18,606 nt of DNA from Anaerolineaceae bacterium (GTDB lineage: Bacteria; Chloroflexota; Anaerolineae; Anaerolineales; Anaerolineaceae): the NCBI GenBank assembly GCA_014860845.1, contig JACZIY010000728.1, positions 1-18,606 on the forward strand, given 5' to 3'. Shown here in pieces: positions 1-7,854 of this stretch. Numbering within the stretch: the stretch's first letter is position 1; the number at the start of each line of letters is the position of its first letter. Position numbers and translations under genes: made by a program. The notes below the pieces were generated by a model. The model was given only the letters and a program-made list of their open reading frames with translations, was not told the origin of the DNA and searched no databases.

Positions 1-661
1 ATTAAGAACCCCATTAACTCACATAAAAGGATATCTGGATTTGATGATCTCGAACGACCTGGGTCCATTATCGGATGATCAAAATCAAGTTTTGGAAATC
101 ATGGGAAAAGCAACGAATCGTTTGGAACGGTTAATTGAAGATCTGATCATGTTTACATTTGCGGAACATGAGCAGGTGTTAATCTCTCCCAGTGAATTTG
201 ATCTTTTAGCCGTAACCCAGGAAATAATCGCAAATTTTCAAACTACATACTTGCAAAACCAATTCAAGCTTGATATATTCCCGGGAACTACATCCGCCTT
301 TGTAATGGCTGATCAAAAAAAGATAGCCTGGGTAATAAACCAACTTATTGATAACGCGATAAAATTTTCCAAAAAAGAAGCAATTGTCGAGATATCCATT
401 TTATTGGCACCGGAGACTGTAAATCTTAAAGTCAAGGATAATGGGATTGGTATTCAGAAAGAGCGAATCAACGAAATTTTTGAGCCATTTCACCAACTTG
501 ATAGCTCTTCTACCAGGAAAGCTGGTGGAGTTGGCCTGGGACTTGCACTTGCTAAGAAGATAATTGAATCACATGGTGCTACACTTAATGTAGATTCTTA
601 CTTTGATGTTGGAAGTACTTTCGAATTTTCATTAAAAAGATTGAAAAACAAAAATGATTGA
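1..661 (+). CDS. Sensor histidine kinase, C-terminal part (5' end outside window)
   Basis: This is the dimerization and ATP-binding core of a two-component histidine kinase; its sensor part lies left of the window. The reading frame is open from base 2 and begins with LRTPLTHIKGYL, the second half of an H-box (normally SHELRTPL), so the phospho-accepting histidine should lie just outside the window. The HATPase_c domain is complete: N-box QLIDNAIKFS (bases 341-370), G1 box DNGIGI, F-box FEPFHQL and G2 box GGVGLGLAL. A TTG at 41 could be read as a start, but it falls inside the helical dimerization domain and would remove the H-box, so I treat the gene as truncated by the window edge. Its stop overlaps the next kinase's ATG by 8 bases, implying co-translation. 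Signal and specificity cannot be inferred. Confidence 0.9.
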   Translation, partial: LRTPLTHIKGYLDLMISNDLGPLSDDQNQVLEIMGKATNRLERLIEDLIMFTFAEHEQVLISPSEFDLLAVTQEIIANFQTTYLQNQFKLDIFPGTTSAFVMADQKKIAWVINQLIDNAIKFSKKEAIVEISILLAPETVNLKVKDNGIGIQKERINEIFEPFHQLDSSSTRKAGGVGLGLALAKKIIESHGATLNVDSYFDVGSTFEFSLKRLKNKND

Positions 662-1850
662 GCCTTTATTACCCATAAAAACAGAAACCCTCTATTCGTT
701 AAGTAAGATTTGTTGGGAATCTTTAAATTGGAAACAGGCTCTGGATGTGGTTTGCAGTGAAATACGACCATATTTCATCTTTGATAACCTGGCTGTCTAT
801 CGATATAATGAATCCCATTCAGATCTGGAGATTGCCTACGCTCGAGCGACAGGGCGTGGAAAAAATAAAGAGGCGGATGTAGCCTGGGGTGAAAATATCA
901 TATCAGAGGTTATTACGAACAACCGCACCATCCTATCAGAACCTTCTGAAGAAGAATCTGATCGATTGAAGCGACCTCATATTCTTGCAATACCCCTGCA
1001 ATCCAAAAAAGCAGAATTAGGTGTAGTTGTTATCATCCGCTTTGGGTCACCAATTTTTACCAGAGATCATATAAATTTTGCAGAGTTCATGTCTTCCCAA
1101 ATTTCATCAATGATCCTCCGACAAGAACGTGAGTCAATGATCGAGCAGCTCGAAGAACATATACAAACATTGCAAATCCAGGATGATTTTATTTCTACTC
1201 TATCGCATGAATTGAAAAATCCAATAGGTTTTATAAAAGGCTACACAACCACATTACTCCGACAGGACACAAGTTGGAGTATTGAAAATCAAAATGAATT
1301 TCTACAGATTATTGATCAGGAAACGGATCGATTGAAAGATCTAATTGATAATCTTTTAGATTCATCTCGGTTTCAATCTGGCAACACCACGTTGAATATT
1401 CAGTTATTACGAATTGATGCCCTGCTAAATGATGTCATTTCCCATGCAAGAATTCACCATCCAGAACTTCAGATCAATCTTGACATTCGTCAGGAATTGC
1501 CGACGCTTCATGGAGATCCCAGACGATTAAAGCAAGTATTCGATAACCTCGTTTCCAATGCAGCAAAATATGCCCCGGGAAAACCATTGTTATTTAGAAT
1601 CTACAAAGAACCTCAAGGTATCACCATTGATGTAAAAGACACTGGACCTGGAATCCCGACGAAAGACCTGGAAAAGGTATTTGAACGATTTTATCGATCC
1701 GAGGAACACAATCAGGATACACGCGGATCCGGTTTAGGATTATTTATTTGCAAAAAAATTATTGAAGCACATCAAGGTCAGATCAATGCGACTTCCATCC
1801 CTGGAAAAGGAACAACGATCCATGTGTTTCTGCCTTTGAATGATAATTAG
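654..1850 (+). CDS. GAF-domain sensor histidine kinase
   Basis: This is a cytosolic-looking histidine kinase of 398 residues with no membrane segment. Residues 15-155 fit a GAF-type ligand or redox sensor domain. A helical linker (about 156-178) leads to the HisKA domain, with phospho-acceptor H185 in STLSHELKNP. The HATPase_c domain follows: N-box DNLVSNAAKYA (297-307), G1 box DTGPGI (329-334), F-box FERFYR (343-348) and G2 box GSGLGLFI (358-365). All catalytic boxes are intact, so it should autophosphorylate. It starts inside the end of the preceding kinase gene, and a response regulator follows 24 bases downstream, making that regulator the probable phosphotransfer partner. The signal sensed by the GAF domain is unknown. 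The kinase assignment is firm; the GAF call is from fold-like pattern and is moderately sure. Confidence 0.92.
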   Translation: MIEPLLPIKTETLYSLSKICWESLNWKQALDVVCSEIRPYFIFDNLAVYRYNESHSDLEIAYARATGRGKNKEADVAWGENIISEVITNNRTILSEPSEEESDRLKRPHILAIPLQSKKAELGVVVIIRFGSPIFTRDHINFAEFMSSQISSMILRQERESMIEQLEEHIQTLQIQDDFISTLSHELKNPIGFIKGYTTTLLRQDTSWSIENQNEFLQIIDQETDRLKDLIDNLLDSSRFQSGNTTLNIQLLRIDALLNDVISHARIHHPELQINLDIRQELPTLHGDPRRLKQVFDNLVSNAAKYAPGKPLLFRIYKEPQGITIDVKDTGPGIPTKDLEKVFERFYRSEEHNQDTRGSGLGLFICKKIIEAHQGQINATSIPGKGTTIHVFLPLNDN

Positions 1851-1874
1851 AATGATGATCGCCTGGAGGTTCTT

Positions 1875-2582
1875 ATGACAAAAGGAACAAAAATATTAGT
1901 AGTGGACGATGAAAAACTTTATCGGCATTTACTTGAAATTAATTTAGGTACTGAAGGATATGAAGTAATAACAGCAACAAATGGTGAAGAATGCCTTGAC
2001 CTGGTATCGAAGAAACATCCCGATCTGGTCATTCTTGATGTAATGATGCCAAAATTAGATGGTTTTTCAACCCTCGAACGGATTCGCCAATTCAGCGAAG
2101 TTCCAATCATCATGTTGACTGGAAAAAACGAAGAACAAGACCGTGTGAAGGGTCTCAATTCTGGCGCTGATGATTATGTGGCAAAACCCTTTTCTGCTAC
2201 AGAGCTGATTGCCCGGGTTCGATCCGTTTTACGACGATCACAAACAACAGAAACATCGAAGGCAACACGTTTTTTTGAACACGGTGATTTAAAAATTGAC
2301 CTGGCGCGTGCGGAAATTTGGCGGGAAGAATCTCCAATTTTCTTGTCAGCAACTGAATACAAATTATTAATTCAATTTGCCCATAATGTTGGTAAAGTGT
2401 TATCTGCTGAGGAATTACTTTCTGCTATTTGGGGACCACAATATCGTCAGGATAAAGAAATTCTATGGGTAAGTATTGCCAGGTTGAGGCAAAAAATTGA
2501 GAAGGATCCTCACAATCCCATTCACATCGTAACAAGGTCGGGTCTTGGGTATCTGATGCCCCCTATGGATACAATGAAATAA
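1875..2582 (+). CDS. OmpR/PhoB-family response regulator
   Basis: This two-component transcription factor has 235 residues, normal for the family. The receiver domain (5-120) has the acidic pair D11/D12, phospho-acceptor D55 in VILDVMMPK, T82 and K104 in the KPF motif. A winged-helix DNA-binding domain (about 132-230) follows, with LSATEYKLL, the recognition-helix region VSIARLRQKIE and the closing wing RSGLGYLM. GGAGG at 1865-1869 sits 5 bases before the ATG, a strong ribosome binding site that fixes the start. The gene follows two histidine kinases in the same direction and is the likely target of one or both. Its stop codon touches the next reading frame, so it may be transcribed with the secretion-type genes downstream. 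Target promoters are unknown. Confidence 0.95.
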   Translation: MTKGTKILVVDDEKLYRHLLEINLGTEGYEVITATNGEECLDLVSKKHPDLVILDVMMPKLDGFSTLERIRQFSEVPIIMLTGKNEEQDRVKGLNSGADDYVAKPFSATELIARVRSVLRRSQTTETSKATRFFEHGDLKIDLARAEIWREESPIFLSATEYKLLIQFAHNVGKVLSAEELLSAIWGPQYRQDKEILWVSIARLRQKIEKDPHNPIHIVTRSGLGYLMPPMDTMK

Positions 2583-2596
2583 TGAAAGAGGAAAAA

Positions 2597-2884
2597 ATGA
2601 TTACCCAATTTGAAGAAAAAGGAAAAATTTTTACCCCCAAAATAACAAAAGATCAAAGAGAAGTACTTATTCAAACAACCACGCAAAAAATTAGAGGTTT
2701 TTTTCACGTTCAAATGGATTTGCGTTTATTGGATGAATTAAATGAAAGCAATCATTTTTTAGCTTTGACAGATGTTGAAATCCTGGATGTCAATGAAAAA
2801 GTAATTTACAAATCAAATTTTCTTGCCATCAATACAGATCAGATTATCTGGATATTACCTTCAGATGAAATAGTAGAGAAATAA
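2597..2884 (+). CDS. Small conserved-looking protein of unknown function
   Basis: I do not recognise this protein with certainty. It has 95 residues, no signal peptide and no membrane segment. After a polar N-terminus it shows alternating hydrophobic stretches (KIRGFFHV, FLALTDVEILDV, KVIYKSNFLAI, IIWILP) that suggest a small beta-rich fold. The pattern resembles DUF6812-like proteins as I remember them, but I cannot verify this. An ATG at 2582 overlaps the regulator's stop and would add five residues. I prefer the ATG at 2597 because AGAGGA at 2587-2592 lies just ahead of it. The gene ends 13 bases before the cpaF ATG, so a role linked to CpaF or to the two-component system is plausible by position only. 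Confidence 0.75.
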   Translation: MITQFEEKGKIFTPKITKDQREVLIQTTTQKIRGFFHVQMDLRLLDELNESNHFLALTDVEILDVNEKVIYKSNFLAINTDQIIWILPSDEIVEK

Positions 2885-2897
2885 TGGTGAATTTTAA

Positions 2898-4193
2898 ATG
2901 AACCCAAATGATTTCAATAAGTTGAAACAACATATTCTGACGTTGATCTTCAGAGAGCTTGAAAATAAACGACCTCCTTATCGTGATCGAGATGAATTTG
3001 TTAGAAACACGCTTAAAGTTGCTTATCAATCCCTGAATATTAAGTTGCCACAAACGATACAGGACCAGTTATTCAAAGAAATTTTAGATGAAATTTTAGG
3101 CTTTGGCCCCCTTCAATCCTTATTAGAAGATCATACGATCAGTGAAGTGATGGTTAATGGCCCGAATTCTGTTTATATTGAACAAAAAGGAAAATTAGTC
3201 AAGACTGGAATCACCTTCGAGGATGATGATGCAGTTTTGAGGATTATTGAAAAGATCATTATGCCACTTGGTCGCAGAATAGATTCAGATACTCCAACCG
3301 TTGATGCACGACTACCGGATGGATCACGTGTAAATGCTGTCATTCCTCCAGTGGCAATTGATGGACCAACGATTACGATTCGTAAATTTGAGAAAGGCAG
3401 GCTTTCGATTGACCAGCTGATTGAATTCGGTTCTGTTACCAGGAACATGGCAAAATTTCTGGAAGCCTGTGTCATCTCCCGATTAAATATTATGATTTCG
3501 GGTGGTACGGGTTCAGGTAAAACCACTCTGTTGAATGTATTATCGCGGTTTATCCCTCCTGCTGAAAGGATTGTAACCATTGAGGATGCGGCTGAATTGC
3601 AACTGCAACAGGAACATGTAGTCCGTATGGAAACAAAACCACCGAATATTGAAGGGAAATATCAGGTGTCCATACGTGAACTGGTGAGGAATTCATTACG
3701 CATGCGTCCAGATCGAATTATTGTTGGTGAGGTGCGTGGTGGAGAAGCGCTGGATATGTTGCAGGCGATGAATACAGGCCATGATGGATCATTAACAACC
3801 TTACATGCTAATTCTCCGCGAGATGCCCTATCCAGGTTGGAGACTTTGTGTTTAATGGCAGGTATGGATTTGCCAATTGGTGTCATTCGTGAACAGGTAG
3901 CCAGTGCCATTGATTTGATCGTGCAACAATCAAGGTTAAGTGATGGAAGTAGAAAAATAACTTCCATAACCGAGGTTGCCGGAATGGAAGGTCAGACAAT
4001 CGTAATGACCGATATTTTCAAATTTGAAAAAACCGGCATCACACCAGAAGGCAAAGTGATTGGTGAGCTCAAACCGACAGGAATTCGTCCGTTCTTCACA
4101 CCACGTCTTGAACAAAATGGGTTTATGCTCGGTCCTGAGGTCTTTGGAGCCAGTGTTGCACAAATTTTAGCCTCCGGTCGGCAACGAAGATAA
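2898..4193 (+). CDS. cpaF: CpaF/TadA-type secretion ATPase
   Basis: This is a GSPII_E-family hexameric ATPase that powers Tad/Flp-type pilus assembly or secretion at the cytoplasmic face of the membrane. It has 431 residues, typical of CpaF. An N-terminal helical region (1-70) precedes the N-terminal domain with LLEDHTISEVMVNGP. The motor domain has Walker A GGTGSGKT (202-209, K208), the Asp box IVTIEDAAEL (225-234), the Walker B region RIIVGEVRGGEAL (273-285) and the His box GHDGSLTTLHANSP (294-307). All ATPase motifs are intact. A GGTGA at 2886-2890 lies 7 bases before the ATG. No TadB, TadC, pilin or prepilin peptidase gene is in the window, so its membrane partners must be elsewhere or it works in another context. 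The 95-residue gene directly upstream is a candidate partner. Confidence 0.95.
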   Translation: MNPNDFNKLKQHILTLIFRELENKRPPYRDRDEFVRNTLKVAYQSLNIKLPQTIQDQLFKEILDEILGFGPLQSLLEDHTISEVMVNGPNSVYIEQKGKLVKTGITFEDDDAVLRIIEKIIMPLGRRIDSDTPTVDARLPDGSRVNAVIPPVAIDGPTITIRKFEKGRLSIDQLIEFGSVTRNMAKFLEACVISRLNIMISGGTGSGKTTLLNVLSRFIPPAERIVTIEDAAELQLQQEHVVRMETKPPNIEGKYQVSIRELVRNSLRMRPDRIIVGEVRGGEALDMLQAMNTGHDGSLTTLHANSPRDALSRLETLCLMAGMDLPIGVIREQVASAIDLIVQQSRLSDGSRKITSITEVAGMEGQTIVMTDIFKFEKTGITPEGKVIGELKPTGIRPFFTPRLEQNGFMLGPEVFGASVAQILASGRQRR

Positions 4194-4198
4194 AATCC

Positions 4199-4207
4199 TG
4201 CTATAAT
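4199..4207 (+). promoter_or_regulatory. Probable extended -10 promoter for the XRE regulator operon
   Basis: TGCTATAAT matches the extended -10 consensus TGnTATAAT exactly. It lies just after the cpaF stop, about 44 bases before the regulator's ATG. No good -35 hexamer is seen 16-18 bases upstream, which is acceptable for extended -10 promoters. Transcription would start near 4214. The call is a sequence match only. Confidence 0.4.
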
Positions 4208-4250
4208 TTTTTTTAAGATTATCTTCTGAATGAAGAATAGGGAGCCCGTT

Positions 4251-4931
4251 ATGAAAAATAACAAACTATACATCCAAATTCGAAGTAAAAAATTAGGGAT
4301 TTTATTAATGGATGCTCGTCTTTCAAAAAAATCCTCAGTCGCCGAAATTTCAAAACAAACTGGAATTGCTGAAAATCGATTGATACAATTTGAAAATGGC
4401 AGTATTTCTCCCAGTTTACCTGAATTAGAAATTCTGGCATTTACTTATAATTTGCCAATGGATCATTTTTGGGGAAAACAAATTCTAAAATCAGATATAA
4501 ATGATGAATTAGAAGAAAAATTTCGAACATTATTGAAAATTAGAAACAAAATCATTGGCGCGAATATTAAATCAAAGCGCCAGGAAAACCAGATTACAAG
4601 TGAGGAACTCGCTGAGAAATGCGAAATTGACAATGATCAACTAACAAGGTTCGAAAATGGAGAAGTAGAAATACCAGTTCCAATACTTGAGATTATTGCC
4701 AAATGTTTAAATTGTCAAATCGAAGATTTCTTTGATAACCAGGGGAAAATTGGTGCCTGGCGTAAAGAAAATGCCGAAATAAATAGTTTGAAAGAACTAC
4801 CCCAGGAATTTCGAGAGTTCATAACCAAACCAATTAATGCACCTTATCTGGATCTGGCCATGAAATTGAGTGAACTCGATGTTAAAAAATTACGTTTGGT
4901 AGCAGAAGGACTGTTAGAAATAACGTTATAA
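4251..4931 (+). CDS. Transcriptional regulator with two XRE/Cro-type HTH domains
   Basis: This 226-residue protein contains two Cro/CI-type helix-turn-helix domains in tandem, about residues 13-72 and 102-162. The halves align with each other: AEISKQTGIAENRLIQFENG in the first and ELAEKCEIDNDQLTRFENG in the second, each followed by a hydrophobic helix and an acidic DHFW or EDFF end. This points to an internal duplication, so one polypeptide could bind a two-part operator. The C-terminal 60 residues are helical and may be for dimerization or ligand binding. An ATG at 4230 is in frame, but AGGGAG at 4239-4244 is ideally spaced (6 bases) for the ATG at 4251, which I chose. A TPR gene follows 5 bases after the stop. 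Regulator-TPR pairing is common in sensing systems, but no target or signal can be named. Confidence 0.88.
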   Translation: MKNNKLYIQIRSKKLGILLMDARLSKKSSVAEISKQTGIAENRLIQFENGSISPSLPELEILAFTYNLPMDHFWGKQILKSDINDELEEKFRTLLKIRNKIIGANIKSKRQENQITSEELAEKCEIDNDQLTRFENGEVEIPVPILEIIAKCLNCQIEDFFDNQGKIGAWRKENAEINSLKELPQEFREFITKPINAPYLDLAMKLSELDVKKLRLVAEGLLEITL

Positions 4932-4936
4932 TCGCT

Positions 4937-5467
4937 ATGAAAATTAATGGAGATATATCCCGCGCAAATGACCTCTTCAAACAAAAAAAATATGTGGAAT
5001 CCGCCAGGTTATTTGAAAGTATTGCTGGTGAATTTCAGGAATTAAGTGAAGTTTGTAAATCGGCTGAAATGAAGAACAACGCCAGCGTTGCCTACCTGAT
5101 GTCTGGTGATTTTCAAAAATCTTTTAATTTATCAAAAGACACTCACCTAATTTTTGAAGAAACAGAAGATTGGAAAAATTACGGGTTGGCGATGGGTAAC
5201 CAGGCTTCTGCATTGGAAAATTTGGGCAAAAAAGACCTGGCATTAGATTACTATCAAATTGCTGCTGATAAACTAAAACTGGCTGGTGAAAACGAATCCA
5301 GAGCTTATGTGCTTAAACGAATTTCAGCCCTTCAGATCCAAAAGGGAGATCAATTAGATGCCTTGGGCAGCATGACAGCAGCGTTGCACAATCTTCCGAA
5401 ACTCTCCAGAAGAGAAAAAATTCTAAAAAAATTAACCGACTTAGTGATGAAAATCGGTAATCGATAA
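4937..5467 (+). CDS. TPR-repeat protein
   Basis: This 176-residue soluble protein is made of tetratricopeptide-like helical pairs. Recognisable repeats include ANDLFKQKKYVESARLFESI (10-29), a helix pair around ASVAYLMSGDFQKSFNLS, GNQASALENLGKKDLALDYY and ISALQIQKGDQLDALGSM. TPR proteins act as protein-protein adaptors. There is no signal peptide or membrane segment, so it should be cytoplasmic. The ATG lies 5 bases after the upstream regulator's stop with no clear Shine-Dalgarno sequence, consistent with translational coupling. The tight pairing suggests that it works with the double-HTH regulator, for example as a partner that modulates DNA binding; this is inference. Confidence 0.85.
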   Translation: MKINGDISRANDLFKQKKYVESARLFESIAGEFQELSEVCKSAEMKNNASVAYLMSGDFQKSFNLSKDTHLIFEETEDWKNYGLAMGNQASALENLGKKDLALDYYQIAADKLKLAGENESRAYVLKRISALQIQKGDQLDALGSMTAALHNLPKLSRREKILKKLTDLVMKIGNR

Positions 5468-5482
5468 GAATTAACTTTACGA

Positions 5483-6331
5483 ATGTACTCTTCATTAGAA
5501 ATTCGCCCAGCGTCTGAAAATGATCAAGCAAAACTAGACTTTTTTTTAAGATATGAATTTTTTATTCATCAACATCTGGATTGGCAGCCTGTTCTTGATT
5601 GGTTGGGATTCCAACCTTTTTATCTTGCCATTCAGGATGGTGAAATAATAGCGTGTCTGGCTGCACCCAGCGATGTAGATGATGTCGCCTGGGTGCGATT
5701 ATTTGCCTGTTCATCATTGTATTCACGAAAAGAAATCTGGAATCTTCTTATTGAAAGAATTATCACTTCATACCAGGGAAAAATTTCAACGATTGCTGTA
5801 CTCGGTATTCATCAATGGTTTGTTGATGTTTTATTGAAACAATCATTTGTGGTTCATCAAAATATTATTGTGTTTGAGTGGTTTACAAATATTATTTCTC
5901 AACCTCAATCATTACAAGGTTTAATCATCAGGCCTGCAGAACCAAAAGAATTAATTGAAGTTGCTAATCTGGATGCCCGTTGTTTTGCTCCTTTGTGGCA
6001 ATTGCCAGAACAACCCCTGAAAAAGGCTTACCAACAATCTGGATATTCAACAGTAGCATTTTATCAGGGAAGAGTCATCGGATACCAGATGAGTACTGAA
6101 TCTTATTCTTCAGCACATCTTGCGCGTCTGGCTGTAGATCCGGACTTTCAGGGAAAAAATATTGGAAAAGCCCTCCTGTTTGATTTATTTTCTCATTATT
6201 CAGCAGAAGGTATCAACAAAATTACTGTGAACACACAGGATGATAATTTATCATCGAAGGCGTTGTATTCTCGTACGGGTTTTATCCAAACTGAAGAAAA
6301 ATATCCGGTTTTGATTCGAAGAATAACATAA
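5483..6331 (+). CDS. Tandem GNAT-family N-acetyltransferase
   Basis: This 282-residue protein looks like two GNAT folds in series. The C-terminal half (about 146-282) has the acetyl-CoA-binding pattern LARLAVDPDFQGKNIGKALL (213-232), with N226 where the canonical Q/RxxGxG/A motif has its first glycine. It ends with the typical NLSSKALYSRTGF helix and strand. The N-terminal half (about 5-135) keeps a GNAT-like strand and helix order (IRPASENDQAKL, YLAIQDGEIIACLA) but no clear pyrophosphate-binding loop, so it is probably catalytically inactive. Such tandem arrangements occur in mycothiol synthase and other GNATs; the substrate cannot be deduced here. The start lies 15 bases after the TPR gene with no strong ribosome binding site, so it is probably the last gene of the regulator operon. 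Confidence 0.85.
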   Translation: MYSSLEIRPASENDQAKLDFFLRYEFFIHQHLDWQPVLDWLGFQPFYLAIQDGEIIACLAAPSDVDDVAWVRLFACSSLYSRKEIWNLLIERIITSYQGKISTIAVLGIHQWFVDVLLKQSFVVHQNIIVFEWFTNIISQPQSLQGLIIRPAEPKELIEVANLDARCFAPLWQLPEQPLKKAYQQSGYSTVAFYQGRVIGYQMSTESYSSAHLARLAVDPDFQGKNIGKALLFDLFSHYSAEGINKITVNTQDDNLSSKALYSRTGFIQTEEKYPVLIRRIT

Positions 6332-6358
6332 ATTTACGGTCTAACTTTACATTGCTGG

Positions 6359-6386
6359 TTGACTTTATCCTAATTCAGCTTAAAAT
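6359..6386 (+). promoter_or_regulatory. Sigma-70-type promoter of the DsbA-like gene
   Basis: TTGACT at 6359-6364 and TAAAAT at 6381-6386 are separated by 16 bases and lie in the gap between two same-strand genes. Transcription would start near 6393. GGAGG at 6399-6403 then sits 7 bases before the ATG. The arrangement indicates that the oxidoreductase gene is transcribed independently of the acetyltransferase operon. Confidence 0.55.
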
Positions 6387-6410
6387 TCTTGATTACATGG
6401 AGGATTATTT

Positions 6411-7094
6411 ATGGGTAAAAGACAGGAAATCAGGAATAAGAGAATTAAAAAAGCACAAAGCCAACGTCGCATCGTGTTAATCAGTGTGATTTCAATATCA
6501 CTTCTCATTTCAGCATTTGTAATTTATCAATCTCAAAAACCTGTTGGGGAAATTAAAATGATCGAAGAGAAGACTCGTCCACAAACAGATGGATTAACCA
6601 TGGGTAATCCTGATGCAGCTGTCGTAGTCGAAGAATTTTCAGATTTTCAATGTATTGCGTGTTACCGCTTCTGGTCGAATTTTGAAGAAGATTTAATTAA
6701 TCGCTATGTGGCAACAGGTGATGTTTTGTTCAAGTATGTGCCATTCAGTTTCCTCGGAAATGAATCATTTCAGGCAGCTGAAGCTGCATATTGCGCAAAT
6801 GAACAAGGACAATTCTGGGATTATCACGATACGCTGTTCCTCAATTGGAATGGAGAAAATACTGGTAATTTCAGTGATAAACGTCTTGTTGCCTTTGCCG
6901 GATCGTTGGGATTGGATGAAAACAACTTTCGTTCCTGTTTGAACAGTAATCAATATAATAGCGAAGTACAGGAAGTATTGCGCTATGGTAAATCATTAGG
7001 CGTTAGCGCTACCCCAACTTTTTCTGTCAATGGAAAACTGGTTTATGGTGATACTTTGTTTGCAACAATTGATGAATTATTAGGAAAACAATAA
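6411..7094 (+). CDS. Membrane-anchored DsbA-like thiol-disulfide oxidoreductase
   Basis: This 227-residue protein has a basic N-terminus (KRQEIRNKRIKKAQSQRR), one membrane segment (about 21-40) with no lipobox, and an extracytoplasmic thioredoxin-fold domain with the DsbA helical insertion. The active site is C81-I-A-C84 in FSDFQCIACYRFW, and the cis-proline loop is T201-P202 in SATPTF. The family (DsbA/BdbD, Thioredoxin_4) oxidises or isomerises disulfides of exported proteins. Two further cysteines (C128, C176) lie in the helical region and could form the extra disulfide seen in some homologues. No DsbB or VKOR recycling partner is in the window. GGAGG 7 bases ahead of the ATG fixes the start. 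The gene has its own promoter and a strong terminator, so it appears to be a single-gene unit. Confidence 0.93.
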   Translation: MGKRQEIRNKRIKKAQSQRRIVLISVISISLLISAFVIYQSQKPVGEIKMIEEKTRPQTDGLTMGNPDAAVVVEEFSDFQCIACYRFWSNFEEDLINRYVATGDVLFKYVPFSFLGNESFQAAEAAYCANEQGQFWDYHDTLFLNWNGENTGNFSDKRLVAFAGSLGLDENNFRSCLNSNQYNSEVQEVLRYGKSLGVSATPTFSVNGKLVYGDTLFATIDELLGKQ

Positions 7095-7098
7095 AATC

Positions 7099-7142
7099 AA
7101 AAAATCAGGTCTGATATCCTAATTTCAGACCTGATTTTTTTT
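7099..7142. terminator. Bidirectional intrinsic terminator
   Basis: TCAGGTCTGA (7105-7114) and TCAGACCTGA (7125-7134) form a perfect 10-bp stem with a 10-base loop. An A-run on the left (7099-7104) and a T-run on the right (7135-7142) extend the stem and provide a U-tract in both directions. It lies between convergent genes, so it should end both the oxidoreductase transcript and the minus-strand DUF554 operon. The minus-strand stop codon lies inside the T-run. Confidence 0.9.
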
Positions 7143-7854
7143 AATATATCCCAAATAAATTAAATATCCAAATCACCAGAGGTAAAACAATAAAACCAGG
7201 TAAGAAGTTAGCAACCCTGATTTTCTTCACTTCTAACAAACTGCTCACAGCAATCCCCATTAACATAATTCCCCCTATAGCGCTGAATTCTGCCAGTACC
7301 TGCTCTGACATAATGAACTGCAATTGGGTAGCTAATAATGATAAACCACCCTGATAAACAAGTATCACAAGACTGGAAAACATCACACCAATTCCAAGGC
7401 TGGATGCAAAAGCAATCGCTGCAAAACCATCCATAATTGCTTTTATTACCAGCGTGTTAAAATCTCCGGTAAGACCATCCTGAATTGAACCCAGAATTGC
7501 CATAGGCCCAATGCAAAATAACAATGAGGCAGTCAGAAATCCGCGGATAAATTTTGCACTTTCAATCCCTTTGTTCCTGTTAAATTTTCTCTCAAGAAAA
7601 ACCCCCAGGTGTGATAAACCATCCTCAATTCGCCACCATTCACCCAATAAGACCCCAACCAACATGCTAATTAATACAACCAGCGCATTTCCTGTTTGAA
7701 TGAATAATCGAATGCCATATGCAAATGTGAATAATCCTAATGCCATCATCACGGTATATCGGACTTTTTCAGGTAATCGAGTTCCTAATAATAAACCAAA
7801 AAATCCCCCTAATAGAATCGTAATGACATTGATTATTGTTCCAGTTAAATGCAT
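7141..7854 (-). CDS. DUF554 (YqgA/YdfK-like) integral membrane protein
   Basis: This 237-residue polytopic membrane protein has about six or seven hydrophobic segments. It carries the signature stretches of the DUF554 family: TIINVITILLGGFFG at the N-terminus, CIGPMAILGSIQDGLTGD in the middle, KAIMDGFAAIAFASSLGIGVM, and YQGGLSLLA further on. The molecular function of the family is not established; it is described as a putative transport or channel-like protein. The ATG overlaps the stop of the upstream cobalamin adenosyltransferase gene by one base (TAATG), so translation is probably coupled. It is the last gene of a four-gene minus-strand operon and ends at the bidirectional terminator. Any link to cobalamin handling is by position only. 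Confidence 0.9.
   Translation of the reverse strand: MHLTGTIINVITILLGGFFGLLLGTRLPEKVRYTVMMALGLFTFAYGIRLFIQTGNALVVLISMLVGVLLGEWWRIEDGLSHLGVFLERKFNRNKGIESAKFIRGFLTASLLFCIGPMAILGSIQDGLTGDFNTLVIKAIMDGFAAIAFASSLGIGVMFSSLVILVYQGGLSLLATQLQFIMSEQVLAEFSAIGGIMLMGIAVSSLLEVKKIRVANFLPGFIVLPLVIWIFNLFGIY

Noticed and set aside
4230..4250. Upstream ATG for the double-HTH regulator
   Set aside because: AGGGAG at 4239-4244 is correctly spaced for the ATG at 4251 and lies inside the longer frame.
3173..4273. Several minus-strand open frames opposite cpaF
   Set aside because: All lie opposite a strongly conserved ATPase, lack ribosome binding sites and show no family motifs.
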